Shown here: positions 43,307 through 52,767 of the stretch, in pieces | Position numbering within the stretch: the stretch's first letter is position 1 | How the letters are laid out: each line of letters begins with the position of its first letter | Assembly: GCA_004299845.1 (NCBI GenBank) | Contig: CP036201.1 | Coordinates: 2,356,001-2,420,000, forward strand | DNA: 64,000 nt | DNA from: Verrucomicrobia bacterium S94 | GTDB taxonomy: Bacteria; Verrucomicrobiota; Kiritimatiellia; Kiritimatiellales; Pontiellaceae | Direction of reading: 5' to 3' | The notes under the pieces: generated by a model | The model's database searches: none | Told to the model about the DNA's origin: nothing | The model's input: only the letters and a program-made list of their open reading frames with translations | Translations under genes and position numbers: made by a program

Positions 43307-45704
43307 CGTCTTCTATTGCTCCTGTGTTCCGGGGAATTTCCCCGTCTAAATCAATCAGAATTTCGCGCGGCCCGGCGCCGTCCGGCGGTCCGATAATCCC
43401 GCGCTCTTCAAGTTGGTCCATCACCCGCGCAGCGCGGGTGTAACCGATGCGCAGCCGGCGCTGCAGCGAAGAGGTCGAGGCCCGTTTCGTCTGGCGGATC
43501 ACCTCCAGCGCCTGTTCGATAATCTCTTCGTCCCCGCCATCATCCATTTCCGGCAGATCCGTGGTCGGCTTTTCAATTTTTTCATGAATTTCCGTAATAA
43601 ACTCCGGCTGACTCTGCTCCTTCCAGAAATTCGTTACATTATCAATTTCAGCATCGCTGGTAAATGCGCCCTGCGAACGGATCAGCTTATCGGATCCCGG
43701 CGGCAATACGAGCATATCGCCTTTGCCCAACAAAGAGTCGGCCCCCATACGGTCAAGAATCGTGCGGCTATCGACCTTCTGCGAAACCTTAAAGGCAATG
43801 CGCACCGGAAAATTGGCTTTAATCGTCCCCGTAATGACTTTCACATCCGGCCGCTGCGTTGCCAGAATCATATGAATACCCGCCGCACGGGACTTCGCAG
43901 CCAGGCGGGCAATACCCGCCTCAATTTCAGCCTGCGCCACCGCCATCAGGTCAGCAAGCTCGTCGATCACAATCACAATATAGGGCAGTTTATCCGGAAG
44001 ATCCGCCTTCTTTTTATCCGGATCGGTCACAACTTCCTCACCGAAAAGCTCTTCCTGTTTGGCCACCGTGCGTGCATTAAATCCCGGCAGATCACGTACT
44101 CCGGCCTGACGGAACCATTTAAAACGCCGTTCCATTTCATCAATCGCCCATTTAAGCCCCAGGGCCACTTTTTTAGCATTCGTAATCACCGGAACCACCA
44201 GGTGCGGCAGGTTGTTGTACTGATGAAACTCCACGGTTTTCGGGTCAACCAGAATCATCCGCAGATCATCCGGCGAATGCTTCATAAGCAGACCGGTAAG
44301 AATGGAATTCATACAGACCGATTTACCGGCCCCCGTCGCACCGGCAATCAGCAGATGCGGCATTTTCGCGAGATCGAACACCATCGTTTCGCCACTGACA
44401 TCTTTTCCCAGCACCAGCGGCAGAGCACTCTTCCCGTTCTGAAACTCAGCGCTCTCGATCATGTCGCGGAAAAATACCGATGCCCGGGCCGTATTCGGAA
44501 CCTCGACGCCGCACACTCCTTTTCCAGGAATTGGAGCCTGAATACGAATGCTCTCCGCATGCATTTTCAGAGCAATATTATCGGCCAGATTTTTGATGCG
44601 TTCGACACGCACACCCGGTGCCGGCAGAATTTCATAGCAGGTAACCACCGGACCTTGCTGCACGCCGGTCACTTTGGCCTCCACACCGAATTCCTCAAGC
44701 GTGTTCTGCAGCACCTGTGCCGTGTCGGCAACTTCAGAAGCCGACATCCCTTTAGCCTGCGGAACGGCAGGATCGAGTAGACTCAAAGGAGGCAGTTTAT
44801 AATTGTGCGTATCAGCTTCGAGAGTGCTGGAAAACGCACGATCTTCAGCAGCCTTCTCTTTTCCAGCCCTGGATTTCGCTTTCGGTTTCGGTGCTGAAGT
44901 TTTTTCCTCCTCAACCTTTGCAACACGTTTCTGATGTTCCTCTACCAAAGCCCGGATATCGATATCCGATTCAGCAGACGCTTTAGCGGCCGGTTCTGCG
45001 GCCACAGGCTCGGGCCGGGGTTTGCGCGGTTTACGGACCCGTTTCGGTTTCGCTTCCGGCTTCGGCGAAGCTTTAGGTTTCACCCCTTTTGCAGGTTTCT
45101 TCTCAAAGACCTCTTCTTCGCTCGGTTTTTCAAGCTTCAGAGTCTGGATTTTCTCCCAGATCAGTTTGCACAGTTCGACAATCTGAAGGTCAAACATGCG
45201 GACAACGGCAATGAACCCAAGCACAAAAAATACGATACCTGCTCCGACATAACCGATCCAGAATCCTACCGAACGCTGCGCCAGCACTTCACCCATCAGG
45301 CCGCCCGGCGTTCCGATGTTATGCGCTTCAACCCAGTCCATCCAGAACTGTTCATTCATATCGGCCAGACCGGCCAGACAGAACAATGCCAGAATAAACC
45401 AAAGCAGTTTCGGAAAAATTTTCCGAGCCGACCACAATAACGCAGAAATACCGACCCAGATGATGCCAAAAGGAATAAACAGACCGGCCACCCCAAAATA
45501 CATGAATGAAAAAAACGCCGCTTTTGCACCGAAAATGCCGATCAGGTTATTGCTCCAGTTCGGATTATTCGTAAACTTTGCAATCTGGTCGGGTTTATAG
45601 GTCAGAATACCTAAAAGAATCATCAGACCGATCAGTGCAATCAGCACCCCGGAAATCTCACGCCAGACGGAACGCGTCGGCTCTTCTGTCTTTGTCTTTG
45701 CCAT
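43287..45704 (-). CDS. ftsK: DNA translocase FtsK/SpoIIIE
   Basis: 805 residues. Four membrane helices (about 20-180), a Pro/Lys-rich linker (200-300), then the motor: GATGAGKSVCMNSILTGLL Walker A, IVIVIDELADLMAVA Walker B, and RPDVKVITGTIKANFPVRIAFKV. The C-terminal gamma winged helix (RLRIGYTRAARVMDQLEERGIIG) binds KOPS-like DNA signals. It clears chromosomes at division. The ATG at 45704 is preferred over 45734 because the family starts near MAKTKTEE. It overlaps the RodZ-like gene. Confidence 0.93.
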   Translation of the reverse strand: MAKTKTEEPTRSVWREISGVLIALIGLMILLGILTYKPDQIAKFTNNPNWSNNLIGIFGAKAAFFSFMYFGVAGLFIPFGIIWVGISALLWSARKIFPKLLWFILALFCLAGLADMNEQFWMDWVEAHNIGTPGGLMGEVLAQRSVGFWIGYVGAGIVFFVLGFIAVVRMFDLQIVELCKLIWEKIQTLKLEKPSEEEVFEKKPAKGVKPKASPKPEAKPKRVRKPRKPRPEPVAAEPAAKASAESDIDIRALVEEHQKRVAKVEEEKTSAPKPKAKSRAGKEKAAEDRAFSSTLEADTHNYKLPPLSLLDPAVPQAKGMSASEVADTAQVLQNTLEEFGVEAKVTGVQQGPVVTCYEILPAPGVRVERIKNLADNIALKMHAESIRIQAPIPGKGVCGVEVPNTARASVFFRDMIESAEFQNGKSALPLVLGKDVSGETMVFDLAKMPHLLIAGATGAGKSVCMNSILTGLLMKHSPDDLRMILVDPKTVEFHQYNNLPHLVVPVITNAKKVALGLKWAIDEMERRFKWFRQAGVRDLPGFNARTVAKQEELFGEEVVTDPDKKKADLPDKLPYIVIVIDELADLMAVAQAEIEAGIARLAAKSRAAGIHMILATQRPDVKVITGTIKANFPVRIAFKVSQKVDSRTILDRMGADSLLGKGDMLVLPPGSDKLIRSQGAFTSDAEIDNVTNFWKEQSQPEFITEIHEKIEKPTTDLPEMDDGGDEEIIEQALEVIRQTKRASTSSLQRRLRIGYTRAARVMDQLEERGIIGPPDGAGPREILIDLDGEIPRNTGAIEDDGTSES

Positions 45705-45908
45705 TGCCGGAATATAGAGAAGCGCCCTGCTCAAATCAAAACTAAGAAATACCTAATTAAAATCCTGCCGTACAACGGCAACGAACCTACCCTGCAACTC
45801 CAACTGTGCATTGAAGGAAACTGCTGGAAAAAGCTCAATTCTCCTTTCCGGAAAATTGATGAATCAGACTCCCGGACCGCACACAACTATGATCGGAGGA
45901 ACCATGAT

Positions 45909-46526
45909 TCAACGAGTAAACAGCTGAGTCCGGTAATACGCCAGCTCAGCGATAGAAGCTTTGATGTCAAACAATGCATCGTGCGCGTTGGCGGCATCAA
46001 TTCCCGCTTCCGGGAAATACCGACTCAGCAGCTCCACATTGTCCTTATCGAATGCTGCCTGCCCTTTGAGGTCCATCCACTGTATTTTAATGGTCGAGAC
46101 GTCCAGAAGACGGTAATGAAGCCGGCTTCCGAACATGGGAAGAAATCGCCGCATCAGCACCCAGTCGTTGTGCACGCTGTTGCCGGCAAGCACCGGCCGG
46201 TCAGAAATGGCATCAAAAGGGGTTCCGGCATATTCGTCCAGCATTTCCGCAATCCGGCGATCCGCCTCTGCAACGGTCACCGCCTCTTCCGACCGGCACC
46301 GGGCCAGCAGCTCCGAAAGATGTTCCTCCACCCACTCACTGACCTGCTCCTCCGCATCAAGCCGGATGCAAAGGTTGAGATCGGCCGATTGAGGATGCAG
46401 ACGGTTCAACTCGGTATCGGTAATAATCGCAGCAACCTGTAAAAGCCGTGCGTTTTCCAGATCGAGCGAAGTAAATTCGGCATCGAACCAGACATAGGCG
46501 GATGTTTTTTTAATCGTTTCACTCAT
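45909..46526 (-). CDS. orn: Oligoribonuclease-like DEDDh exonuclease
   Basis: 205 residues. Three exonuclease motifs: WFDAEFTSLDLE, GNSVHNDWVLMRRFLP and HDALFDIKASIAELAYY (DEDDh class). Oligoribonuclease degrades 2-5 nt RNAs left by RNA decay and pGpG. Glu-Phe-Thr-Ser replaces the common Glu-Met-Thr-Gly, so the match is not perfect; a different small-RNA exonuclease is possible. Monocistronic. Region 45735-45908 holds no other gene. Confidence 0.85.
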   Translation of the reverse strand: MSETIKKTSAYVWFDAEFTSLDLENARLLQVAAIITDTELNRLHPQSADLNLCIRLDAEEQVSEWVEEHLSELLARCRSEEAVTVAEADRRIAEMLDEYAGTPFDAISDRPVLAGNSVHNDWVLMRRFLPMFGSRLHYRLLDVSTIKIQWMDLKGQAAFDKDNVELLSRYFPEAGIDAANAHDALFDIKASIAELAYYRTQLFTR

Positions 46527-46564
46527 AAAAAACAGTGAAGCACAGATTTACTACGATGAACACT

Positions 46565-46597
46565 GATAAAAAGAAAAGGACGGCCGAAGCCGCCCTT
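46565..46597 (-). terminator. Terminator after ackA
   Basis: On the minus strand AAGGGCGGC and GCCGTCCTT form a 9-bp stem capped by a UUCG tetraloop, followed by T-rich sequence. Confidence 0.88.
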
Positions 46598-46618
46598 CAC
46601 CAAACAGAAAACTGCGAA

Positions 46619-47814
46619 TCACTTAATCAGGTTATAGGTATCCAGCGCAATCACGAGCTCTTCATTCGTATGGATTTTCAGTGCAGTGACTTTTGAACTT
46701 TCCGTCGTCAGCACCGTTTCGTTCGCATTGTTTTTAGCGGTATCCACTTCCACCCCGATAAAACTGAAATTCTCCAGAATCTTTTCGCGCAGCATCGCAT
46801 TGTTTTCACCGACACCAGCGGTAAAGACAATACAGTCCACTCCGTTCATCGCCGCCGCATAGGACCCGATATATTTCTGAATACTATAGCAGAACATTTC
46901 TATAGCCAGCATGCAGTCGGCATCGCCCTCCTCCGCACCCTGAACATTATCGCGCATATCGCTCCGACCGGAAATAGCCAGCAGACCGCCCTGTTTGTTC
47001 ATCATAGTACTGACCTGTGCCGGCGACAGTTCCTGCGATTCCATAATATGCAGCGGCACATACGGATCCAGCGTGCCGGAACGTGTACCCATAATGATAC
47101 CGTCAAGCGGAGTGAACCCCATAGAGGTATCCACAGAAACCCCGTCCATAAAGGCCGCCAGCGACCCGCCGTTCCCCAGATGACAAGTAATGATCTTCAA
47201 TTCTTTCAGATCTCTGCCCAGCACCTCCGCCGCCTTCTGAGCCACATAACCGTGAGACGTTCCATGAAATCCGTATTTGCGGATTTTATATTCCTTATAC
47301 TGCGCACGCGGCAATGCATACATGTAGGCCTTTTTCGGCATCGACTGATGAACGGCGGTATCGAATACTGCAACCTGAGGCATATCCGGCAGCAGCGATG
47401 CCATAGCCTTGATCCCCATCAGATTCGGCGGATTGTGCAGGGGTGCCAGCATGGAGTTGCGCTCAATGGCTTTGATCACATCCCGATCAACGACCACAGA
47501 ACCGGTAAAATCCTCTCCCCGTGCACCACGCGATGACCTACACCACCAAGCTCTTCGAGACCGGACAGTACACCGACTTCGGCATCAGTCAGTTTTTTCA
47601 GAATGGCATCAATGGCCACTTTATGGTCAGCCAGATCAATAAAGAATTTTTCCTTCGGTTCATCCCCTTTTGCATAGGACAGAGTTGATCCATCAATGCC
47701 GATACGGTCCGCCTGCCCCTCACACAACGCCCGGAACTGCTCATCGGAATCACGGGCGTCATAAAGTTTGAATTTAATGGAAGAGGAACCGGAATTGATT
47801 ACCAGAATTTTCAT
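46619..47814 (-). CDS. ackA: Acetate kinase, interrupted by a one-base frameshift
   Basis: Starts MKILVINSGSSSIKFKLYD at 47814 and continues to GGVGHRVVHGE, where the frame is lost at the G run C 47517-47520; it resumes as VVVDRDVIKAIERNSMLAPLHNPPN to the end LVIALDTYNLIK. Adding one G gives GHRVVHGGEDFTGSVVVDRD, the true family sequence, and a 398-residue enzyme. Later motifs are FHGTSHGYVA, GNGGSLAAF and FTAGVGENNA. It makes ATP from acetyl phosphate; pta precedes it. Confidence 0.92.
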
Positions 47815-47833
47815 TAGTTTAATCCCCGTAAAA

Positions 47834-48835
47834 TTATTCGCCCGCCTGCAGAACGGTAATTGCCGCAACGCCCACAATATCCTCAACAGAGCAACCGCGG
47901 GAGAGATCATTCACCGGCTTATTAAGCCCCTGCAGCAACGGCCCAAACGCCTCCGCACCGGCCATACGCTCAACAATCTTATATGCAATATTTCCTGCAT
48001 TCAGATCCGGGAAAATAAGCACGCGCGCTTCTCCGCCAAGCGGACTTTCCGGAGCTTTCTTCGCCGCCACGGCAGGAACAATGGCCGCATCAAGCTGCAG
48101 TTCACCATCGATGACAATGCCTTTATCCGGACATTCATCCTGCACACGCTGCTTAGCCAGCTTCGTTGCCTCCTGCACTTTTTCAACCAGCGGACTTTTT
48201 GCCGACCCGTACGTGGAATAGGAAAGCATTGCCGTCATCGGCGGGATACCAAACTGAATCGCAGAATTTGCGCTCTGCACAGCAATCTGCGAAAGCTGAT
48301 CCGCATCGGGATCTTCCACCAGTCCGCAATCGGAAAATACATATGGCACCCCGTTCACACACTCAAGGAAGAAACTGGAAACTGTGCCGCCCTTTTTAGC
48401 GGCTTTAATGACCTGTAGGGCAGGACGTACCGTATCGGCCGTCGAATGTGCCGCACCTGAAACCATGCCGTCTGCATCGCCCGCCTGCATAATCATCGTA
48501 CCGAAATAAGAAACCTGTTTTACGGTTTCAAGCGCCTGCTCCGGCGTAATCCCCTTTGCCTTGCGCATTTCGTAAAAAGCATCCGCATATTCCTGTAACC
48601 GATCCGAAGTTTCGGGATCAATGACCGTGATGCCATCGAGTTTCCACCCTCTGGAAGCAAAACGTTCCTGAATGTCAGAAACTTTTCCGAGCAGAGTAAC
48701 CGAAGCGATACCCTCCTGACTGATAATATGAGCCGCCTCACAGACTCGTTCATCGCCACCCTCAGGCAACACTATATTTTTATTCTTAAGTTTTGCAGCA
48801 TCAATAATTTGCTGAATAAATGCGCTTCTGGCCAT
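47834..48835 (-). CDS. pta: Phosphate acetyltransferase
   Basis: 333 residues of the short catalytic type. It opens FIQQIIDAAKLKNKNIVLPEGGDERVCEAA and has the GAAHSTADTVRPALQVIKA core, MLSYSTYGSAKS and FPDLNAGNIAYKIVERMAGAEAFGP. It converts acetyl-CoA to acetyl phosphate, then ackA (20-bp gap) forms acetate and ATP. The pair is an operon of mixed-acid or acetogenic energy metabolism, compatible with a fermentative life. Confidence 0.94.
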   Translation of the reverse strand: MARSAFIQQIIDAAKLKNKNIVLPEGGDERVCEAAHIISQEGIASVTLLGKVSDIQERFASRGWKLDGITVIDPETSDRLQEYADAFYEMRKAKGITPEQALETVKQVSYFGTMIMQAGDADGMVSGAAHSTADTVRPALQVIKAAKKGGTVSSFFLECVNGVPYVFSDCGLVEDPDADQLSQIAVQSANSAIQFGIPPMTAMLSYSTYGSAKSPLVEKVQEATKLAKQRVQDECPDKGIVIDGELQLDAAIVPAVAAKKAPESPLGGEARVLIFPDLNAGNIAYKIVERMAGAEAFGPLLQGLNKPVNDLSRGCSVEDIVGVAAITVLQAGE

Positions 48836-49071
48836 TATATCTATTCCCCATGTGGTTTAGTTTATGCATCCCCGAATTTTGCAAAAATATCCGCAAAACT
48901 ATCACTTCGGTTTTTTCAAGCAATTCAATTTTACAGATTTCGAAGCTATATCCGGTTTTAAGCCTCCTTAAAAAACTAAAAAAATATCATTTCAACCGAT
49001 AAACGAAAAAATATGTTATCCGGAAGATCAAAAATTATCTGTATTCCACCCACCACAGTTTTTCTGAATAC

Positions 49072-49109
49072 AAAAAAAACCCCGCTGCTGAAAAGCAACG
49101 AGGTTCTTC
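49072..49109 (-). terminator. Terminator of the ribosomal operon
   Basis: On the minus strand CCTCGTTGCT pairs with AGCAGCGGGG (two wobbles), then eight T. It follows rplQ by about 20 bp. Confidence 0.85.
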
Positions 49110-49129
49110 AGATTCGCTTCTATCTCATT

Positions 49130-49552
49130 TTATTCTGCAGCAGCCACTTCTTCTTCCGCAACCGGTACTTCCTCAACCGCCGGAGCAGCCGTTGCAATCG
49201 AATCGACCCATTCGATCAGTACCATTTCAGAACTGTCGGAAATACGACGTCCCAGCTTAATAATACGCGTATAGCCACCGTTACGGTTTTCGAAGGTCGG
49301 CGCAACTGAATCGAAGAGCTCTTTAACCGCTCCTTCATTTTTCAGAACTGAAATCGCCTGACGGCGTGCCGCAAGCGTGCCCTTCTTACCGAGCGTAACC
49401 ATTTTTTCTGCCAGGCTACGCGCAGCTTTCGCTTTCGGTGCCGTGGTCTTGATGCGTTTATTATCGATGAGCGCGCAGACCAGGTTTGCGAGCAGCTCAT
49501 TACGATGCGCGCTGGTGCGTCCCAGTTTTACTGTTTTTTTACGATGTCTCAT
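49130..49552 (-). CDS. rplQ: 50S ribosomal protein L17 (bL17)
   Basis: 140 residues: KLGRTSAHRNELLANLVCALI and RIIKLGRRISDSSEMVLIEWV. A short acidic Ala/Glu/Val tail (about 20 residues) extends the usual end. It is the last gene of the S10-spc-alpha operon and is followed by a terminator. It binds the exit-tunnel region of 23S rRNA. Confidence 0.96.
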   Translation of the reverse strand: MRHRKKTVKLGRTSAHRNELLANLVCALIDNKRIKTTAPKAKAARSLAEKMVTLGKKGTLAARRQAISVLKNEGAVKELFDSVAPTFENRNGGYTRIIKLGRRISDSSEMVLIEWVDSIATAAPAVEEVPVAEEEVAAAE

Positions 49553-49579
49553 TGTTCCAACCTCTGGATAGTTTAAAAA

Positions 49580-50584
49580 TTAGTCTTCAGAGTACACACC
49601 CTTAAGCAGGTCTGCATCGAAGGTCATTCCCAGCGACAGCCCCATCTCCTGGATCTTCGCCTTGATTTCATTCAGCGATTTCTTACCGAAGTTTCTGTAT
49701 TTCAGCATCTCTGCTTCCGTCTTCTGCGCAAGTTCGCCAACCGTGGTGATGTTAGCGTTATTCAGGCAGTTGGCCGCACGTACACTGAGTTCAATTTCAT
49801 TGACGCTGATATTCAGTTTCTTACGGAGTTCTTCCTTCTCCATATCGATCTGTTTTTCGCTTTCCTCAAACTCAATCAGGTCTTTGTCGTACGAAACAAA
49901 GACATCGAGATGATGTCGCAGAATCGCGGCAGACATGGTCAACGCATCATCCGGTGTAACCCTTCCGTCGGTCCAGATTTCAATCACAAGTTTATCGTAG
50001 TCGGTACGACGGCCAACACGGGTATTTTCCGTTTCATACTTTACGCGACGAACCGGCGAAAACAGACAATCGATCGGAATCACGCCGATTTCCTGATTTT
50101 CTTTTTTATTCAATTCAGCCGGGCAGTAGCCACGTCCGATCCGAACTTCCATCTCAGCTTCGAACACGCCGTCTTCCTGAAGCGTGCAGATCACAAAATC
50201 GGGATTGAGCACTTCAATCGTTTCCGGGGTCTGGATATCACCGGCCTTAACCTCACCGGGGCCTTCCACCTTGACTTTAACGATCTGCGTGTCTCTGGAA
50301 TAACTCTTAAAAAGCAACTGTTTGATGTTCAGCACAATGTCGGTCACATCTTCTGTTACGCCTTCAAGACTGCAGAATTCGTGCGGTGCACCTTTGATTT
50401 TAACCGATGAAACCGCCGCACCTTCCAATGAAGACAGCAGTACACGGCGCAACGAGTTACCCATAGTACGGCCATAGCCGCCTTCAAACGGTTCCGCGTA
50501 GAACTTACCGTAGTTTTCTGTGGAAACAGCGTCGTCTTTGACAACCTGTTTCGGCATTTCGAATCGACCGAGACGAGTAGGCAT
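49580..50584 (-). CDS. rpoA: RNA polymerase alpha subunit
   Basis: 334 residues. The N-terminal domain (GGYGRTMGNSLRRVLLSSLEGAAV) assembles the core; a linker leads to the C-terminal domain (SVRAANCLNNANITTVGELAQKTEAEMLKYRNFGKKSLNEI) that contacts UP elements and activators. The start at 50584 follows GGGAGA by nine bases. Normally rpsD precedes rpoA; here rpsK does, with a 117-bp gap that could hold an extra promoter. Confidence 0.96.
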   Translation of the reverse strand: MPTRLGRFEMPKQVVKDDAVSTENYGKFYAEPFEGGYGRTMGNSLRRVLLSSLEGAAVSSVKIKGAPHEFCSLEGVTEDVTDIVLNIKQLLFKSYSRDTQIVKVKVEGPGEVKAGDIQTPETIEVLNPDFVICTLQEDGVFEAEMEVRIGRGYCPAELNKKENQEIGVIPIDCLFSPVRRVKYETENTRVGRRTDYDKLVIEIWTDGRVTPDDALTMSAAILRHHLDVFVSYDKDLIEFEESEKQIDMEKEELRKKLNISVNEIELSVRAANCLNNANITTVGELAQKTEAEMLKYRNFGKKSLNEIKAKIQEMGLSLGMTFDADLLKGVYSED

Positions 50585-50701
50585 AATGTTTAATCTCCCA
50601 GATCCGGGCATTAACCGGACCGTATGGTGTTAAGTATTACTTTGAGTTACAAAAACAATGCTCCCGAAAAAAACGGAAGCATTACACAACAAATTTCCTG
50701 C

Positions 50702-51229
50702 TTAAACGCGACGGCGTTTCGGAGGACGGCAACCATTGTGCGGAATGGCGGTCGTATCTTTAATACAGGTTACAGAAAGACCGGCCGACGCAAGCGCACG
50801 AACGGCTGATTCGCGTCCTGCTCCCGGACCCTGCACACGCACTTCAACTTCAGACATACCGTGGCTAATCGCTGTACGGGCGGCATCCTGTGCAACAGTT
50901 GTTGCCGCAAAAGCAGTGGATTTCCGCGAACCTTTGAAGTTGCACCGGCCGGCACTCGACCAGGAAATCACGTTACCGCGCATATCCGTAATGGAAACAA
51001 TAGTGTTATTGAATGTAGTTTTCACAAACGCGATACCGACCGGAACATTCTTTGATCCTTTTTTACGCTTGATCGGCTCAATGACTTCATCGGCCAGCAG
51101 ATCTGCTGCAGTCGGCAGGCGGGATTTCTTTTCCTCAGCCTGCTCTTTAGCCGGTGCTGCCGGTTTTTCGTCTGCAACCGGTGCAGATGCAACCACTTCT
51201 TTTACTTCTTCAACTTTTTCTTCTGCCAT
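50702..51229 (-). CDS. rpsK: 30S ribosomal protein S11 (uS11) with N-terminal extension
   Basis: 175 residues against the usual 125-130. The core (from about 55: [19 protein letters not shown] to CRPPKRRRV) is complete. The first 50 residues are Glu/Ala/Lys-rich ([25 protein letters not shown]), an unusual acidic extension of unknown function. It stabilises the platform of the small subunit. Confidence 0.95.
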   Translation of the reverse strand: MAEEKVEEVKEVVASAPVADEKPAAPAKEQAEEKKSRLPTAADLLADEVIEPIKRKKGSKNVPVGIAFVKTTFNNTIVSITDMRGNVISWSSAGRCNFKGSRKSTAFAATTVAQDAARTAISHGMSEVEVRVQGPGAGRESAVRALASAGLSVTCIKDTTAIPHNGCRPPKRRRV

Positions 51230-51254
51230 GGGAATATTCCTTCTTTACGCCGCG

Positions 51255-51656
51255 TTATTTAGCAGCTTTAGCGGCGGAACGGGCTTCCTTACCACGAACA
51301 ACACCAACGGTACGCTTCGCACCTTTACGGGTACGGGCATTGGTTTTCGTACGCTGTCCACGAACCGGCAACCCGGCACGATGACGCCGACCGCGATATG
51401 AACCTACAGAAATCAGACGGCGGATATTCGCCGAAACCTCACGACGAAGGTCACCTTCAATGCGATAATCGCTCTGAAGAACAGCAACAAGGCGCTGAAT
51501 ATCCTCATCCTTCAGATCATCTGCTTTCATATTGCGGTCCAGCTTGGCCTTTTCGCAGATTTCAACTGCAGTGGTCGGGCCAATGCCGTAAATATAACGA
51601 AGCGAGTATTCCAGCTTCTTCTTACCGGGGATGTCTATACCGAGTACACGTGGCAT
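51255..51656 (-). CDS. rpsM: 30S ribosomal protein S13 (uS13)
   Basis: 133 residues with RVLGIDIPGKKKLEYSLRYIYGIG at the start and the basic RGRRHRAGLPVRGQRTKTNARTRKG C-terminus that reaches the tRNA sites. It follows rpmJ by 19 bp in the alpha-operon arrangement. Confidence 0.96.
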   Translation of the reverse strand: MPRVLGIDIPGKKKLEYSLRYIYGIGPTTAVEICEKAKLDRNMKADDLKDEDIQRLVAVLQSDYRIEGDLRREVSANIRRLISVGSYRGRRHRAGLPVRGQRTKTNARTRKGAKRTVGVVRGKEARSAAKAAK

Positions 51657-51675
51657 GTCTTAAACTCCTGATTCC

Positions 51676-51789
51676 TTATCCTTGGCGCTGTTTGTGGCGC
51701 GGGTTCGTGCAAATGATGCGAACGACGCCCTTGCGGCGGATCACTTTACACTGTTCACACATTCTTTTTACTGAAGCTCGTACTTTCAT
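51676..51789 (-). CDS. rpmJ: 50S ribosomal protein L36 (bL36)
   Basis: 37 residues: [20 protein letters not shown] then [17 protein letters not shown]. The zinc ligands C11, C14, C27 and H32 are intact, the zinc form of L36. An AGGAG ribosome site precedes it. Its first 35 bases overlap the end of infA in another frame. Confidence 0.95.
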   Translation of the reverse strand: MKVRASVKRMCEQCKVIRRKGVVRIICTNPRHKQRQG

Positions 51790-52009
51790 TATTCTGCTCC
51801 TGGTCAATTATAAGACGCCCCTTGCTCATATCATAGGGCGACATCTCAACCATCACTTTGGCACCGACTTGCGGATGCTTTTTTTTAAAATCGTCCCGTC
51901 TCAAAAACGCAACAAAACGATGTCCATTAATTAGTTCTGCGTCAAAAGCGTGTTTGTCTATCACAGAGACCACACACGCCTCAAGTAAAATTGTCTCTTT
52001 TTTATCCAT
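51755..52009 (-). CDS. infA: Translation initiation factor IF-1
   Basis: 84 residues. The OB fold covers [19 protein letters not shown] and [15 protein letters not shown]; the usual factor is about 72 residues, and the extra tail ([14 protein letters not shown]) overlaps rpmJ. The start is the ATG at 52009, which shares one base with the stop of map (TGATG). IF-1 blocks the A site during initiation. The tail could reflect the overlap more than function. Confidence 0.92.
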   Translation of the reverse strand: MDKKETILLEACVVSVIDKHAFDAELINGHRFVAFLRRDDFKKKHPQVGAKVMVEMSPYDMSKGRLIIDQEQNNESTSFSKKNV

Positions 52010-52767
52010 CACGAATCCAAATCAGGAATCGTCAGAATCTCCGCTTTTTCTTTGCCGATAGCTACCGTGTGCTCAAAGTGAGCCGATGGTTTCCGGTCTT
52101 TTGTCACAACAGTCCATCCATCGTCCAATGTCTGAGTATGATGAACCCCCAGGTTAATCATCGGTTCAATAGCAAAAGTCATACCGGCCTTCAGCACGGG
52201 ACCTCTTCCGGGAGGGCCATAATTCGGAATCTGAGGATCTTCGTGCATTTCCCGACCGATTCCATGACCAACAAAATCCCGAACAACGGAAAAACCGGCA
52301 TTTTCCGCCACAACCTGGCATGCATTGGAAATATCGCCGAGGCGATTCCCCTCCACGGCTTTAGCAATCGATGCATCAAGGCATTCCTTCGTAACATCCA
52401 GCAATCGCTGTACTTCAGGATCAATCTCGCCGGCCGGTACCGTAATCGCGGTATCGCCCACAAAGCCGCCATAGACGAGTCCGAAATCAATACTTACGAT
52501 ATCGCCGTCGCGAATAACCCTTTTTCCCGGCACTCCATGCACAACCTCTTCATTTACCGAAGAACAGATGCGCCCCGAAAAACCATGATACCCGTAAAAA
52601 GCACATCGACCCTTCTCTTCCCGGGCAAGTTCAGCAGCATAATCATCGAGTTCTCCGGTCGTAACGCCCGGTGCTACTCTGGCAGCAACCTTATGCAGAA
52701 TCGTTGCGGTTTTTTTTGCCGCAATCCGCATCGCCGCCAACTCGCTCTGATTTTTAATTTTAATCAT
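52009..52767 (-). CDS. map: Methionine aminopeptidase (type I)
   Basis: 252 residues. Metal ligands sit in DIVSIDFGLVYGG, DFVGHGIGREMHEDPQIP and the C-terminal FAIEPMI and HFEHTVAI. It removes the initiator methionine. Its ATG overlaps adk (four bases); infA starts within its stop. The secY-adk-map-infA order is common. Confidence 0.95.
   Translation of the reverse strand: MIKIKNQSELAAMRIAAKKTATILHKVAARVAPGVTTGELDDYAAELAREEKGRCAFYGYHGFSGRICSSVNEEVVHGVPGKRVIRDGDIVSIDFGLVYGGFVGDTAITVPAGEIDPEVQRLLDVTKECLDASIAKAVEGNRLGDISNACQVVAENAGFSVVRDFVGHGIGREMHEDPQIPNYGPPGRGPVLKAGMTFAIEPMINLGVHHTQTLDDGWTVVTKDRKPSAHFEHTVAIGKEKAEILTIPDLDS

Noticed and set aside
43413-44780. 455-codon open frame antisense to ftsK
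   Set aside because: Overlaps the FtsK motor domain completely and shows no domain of its own.
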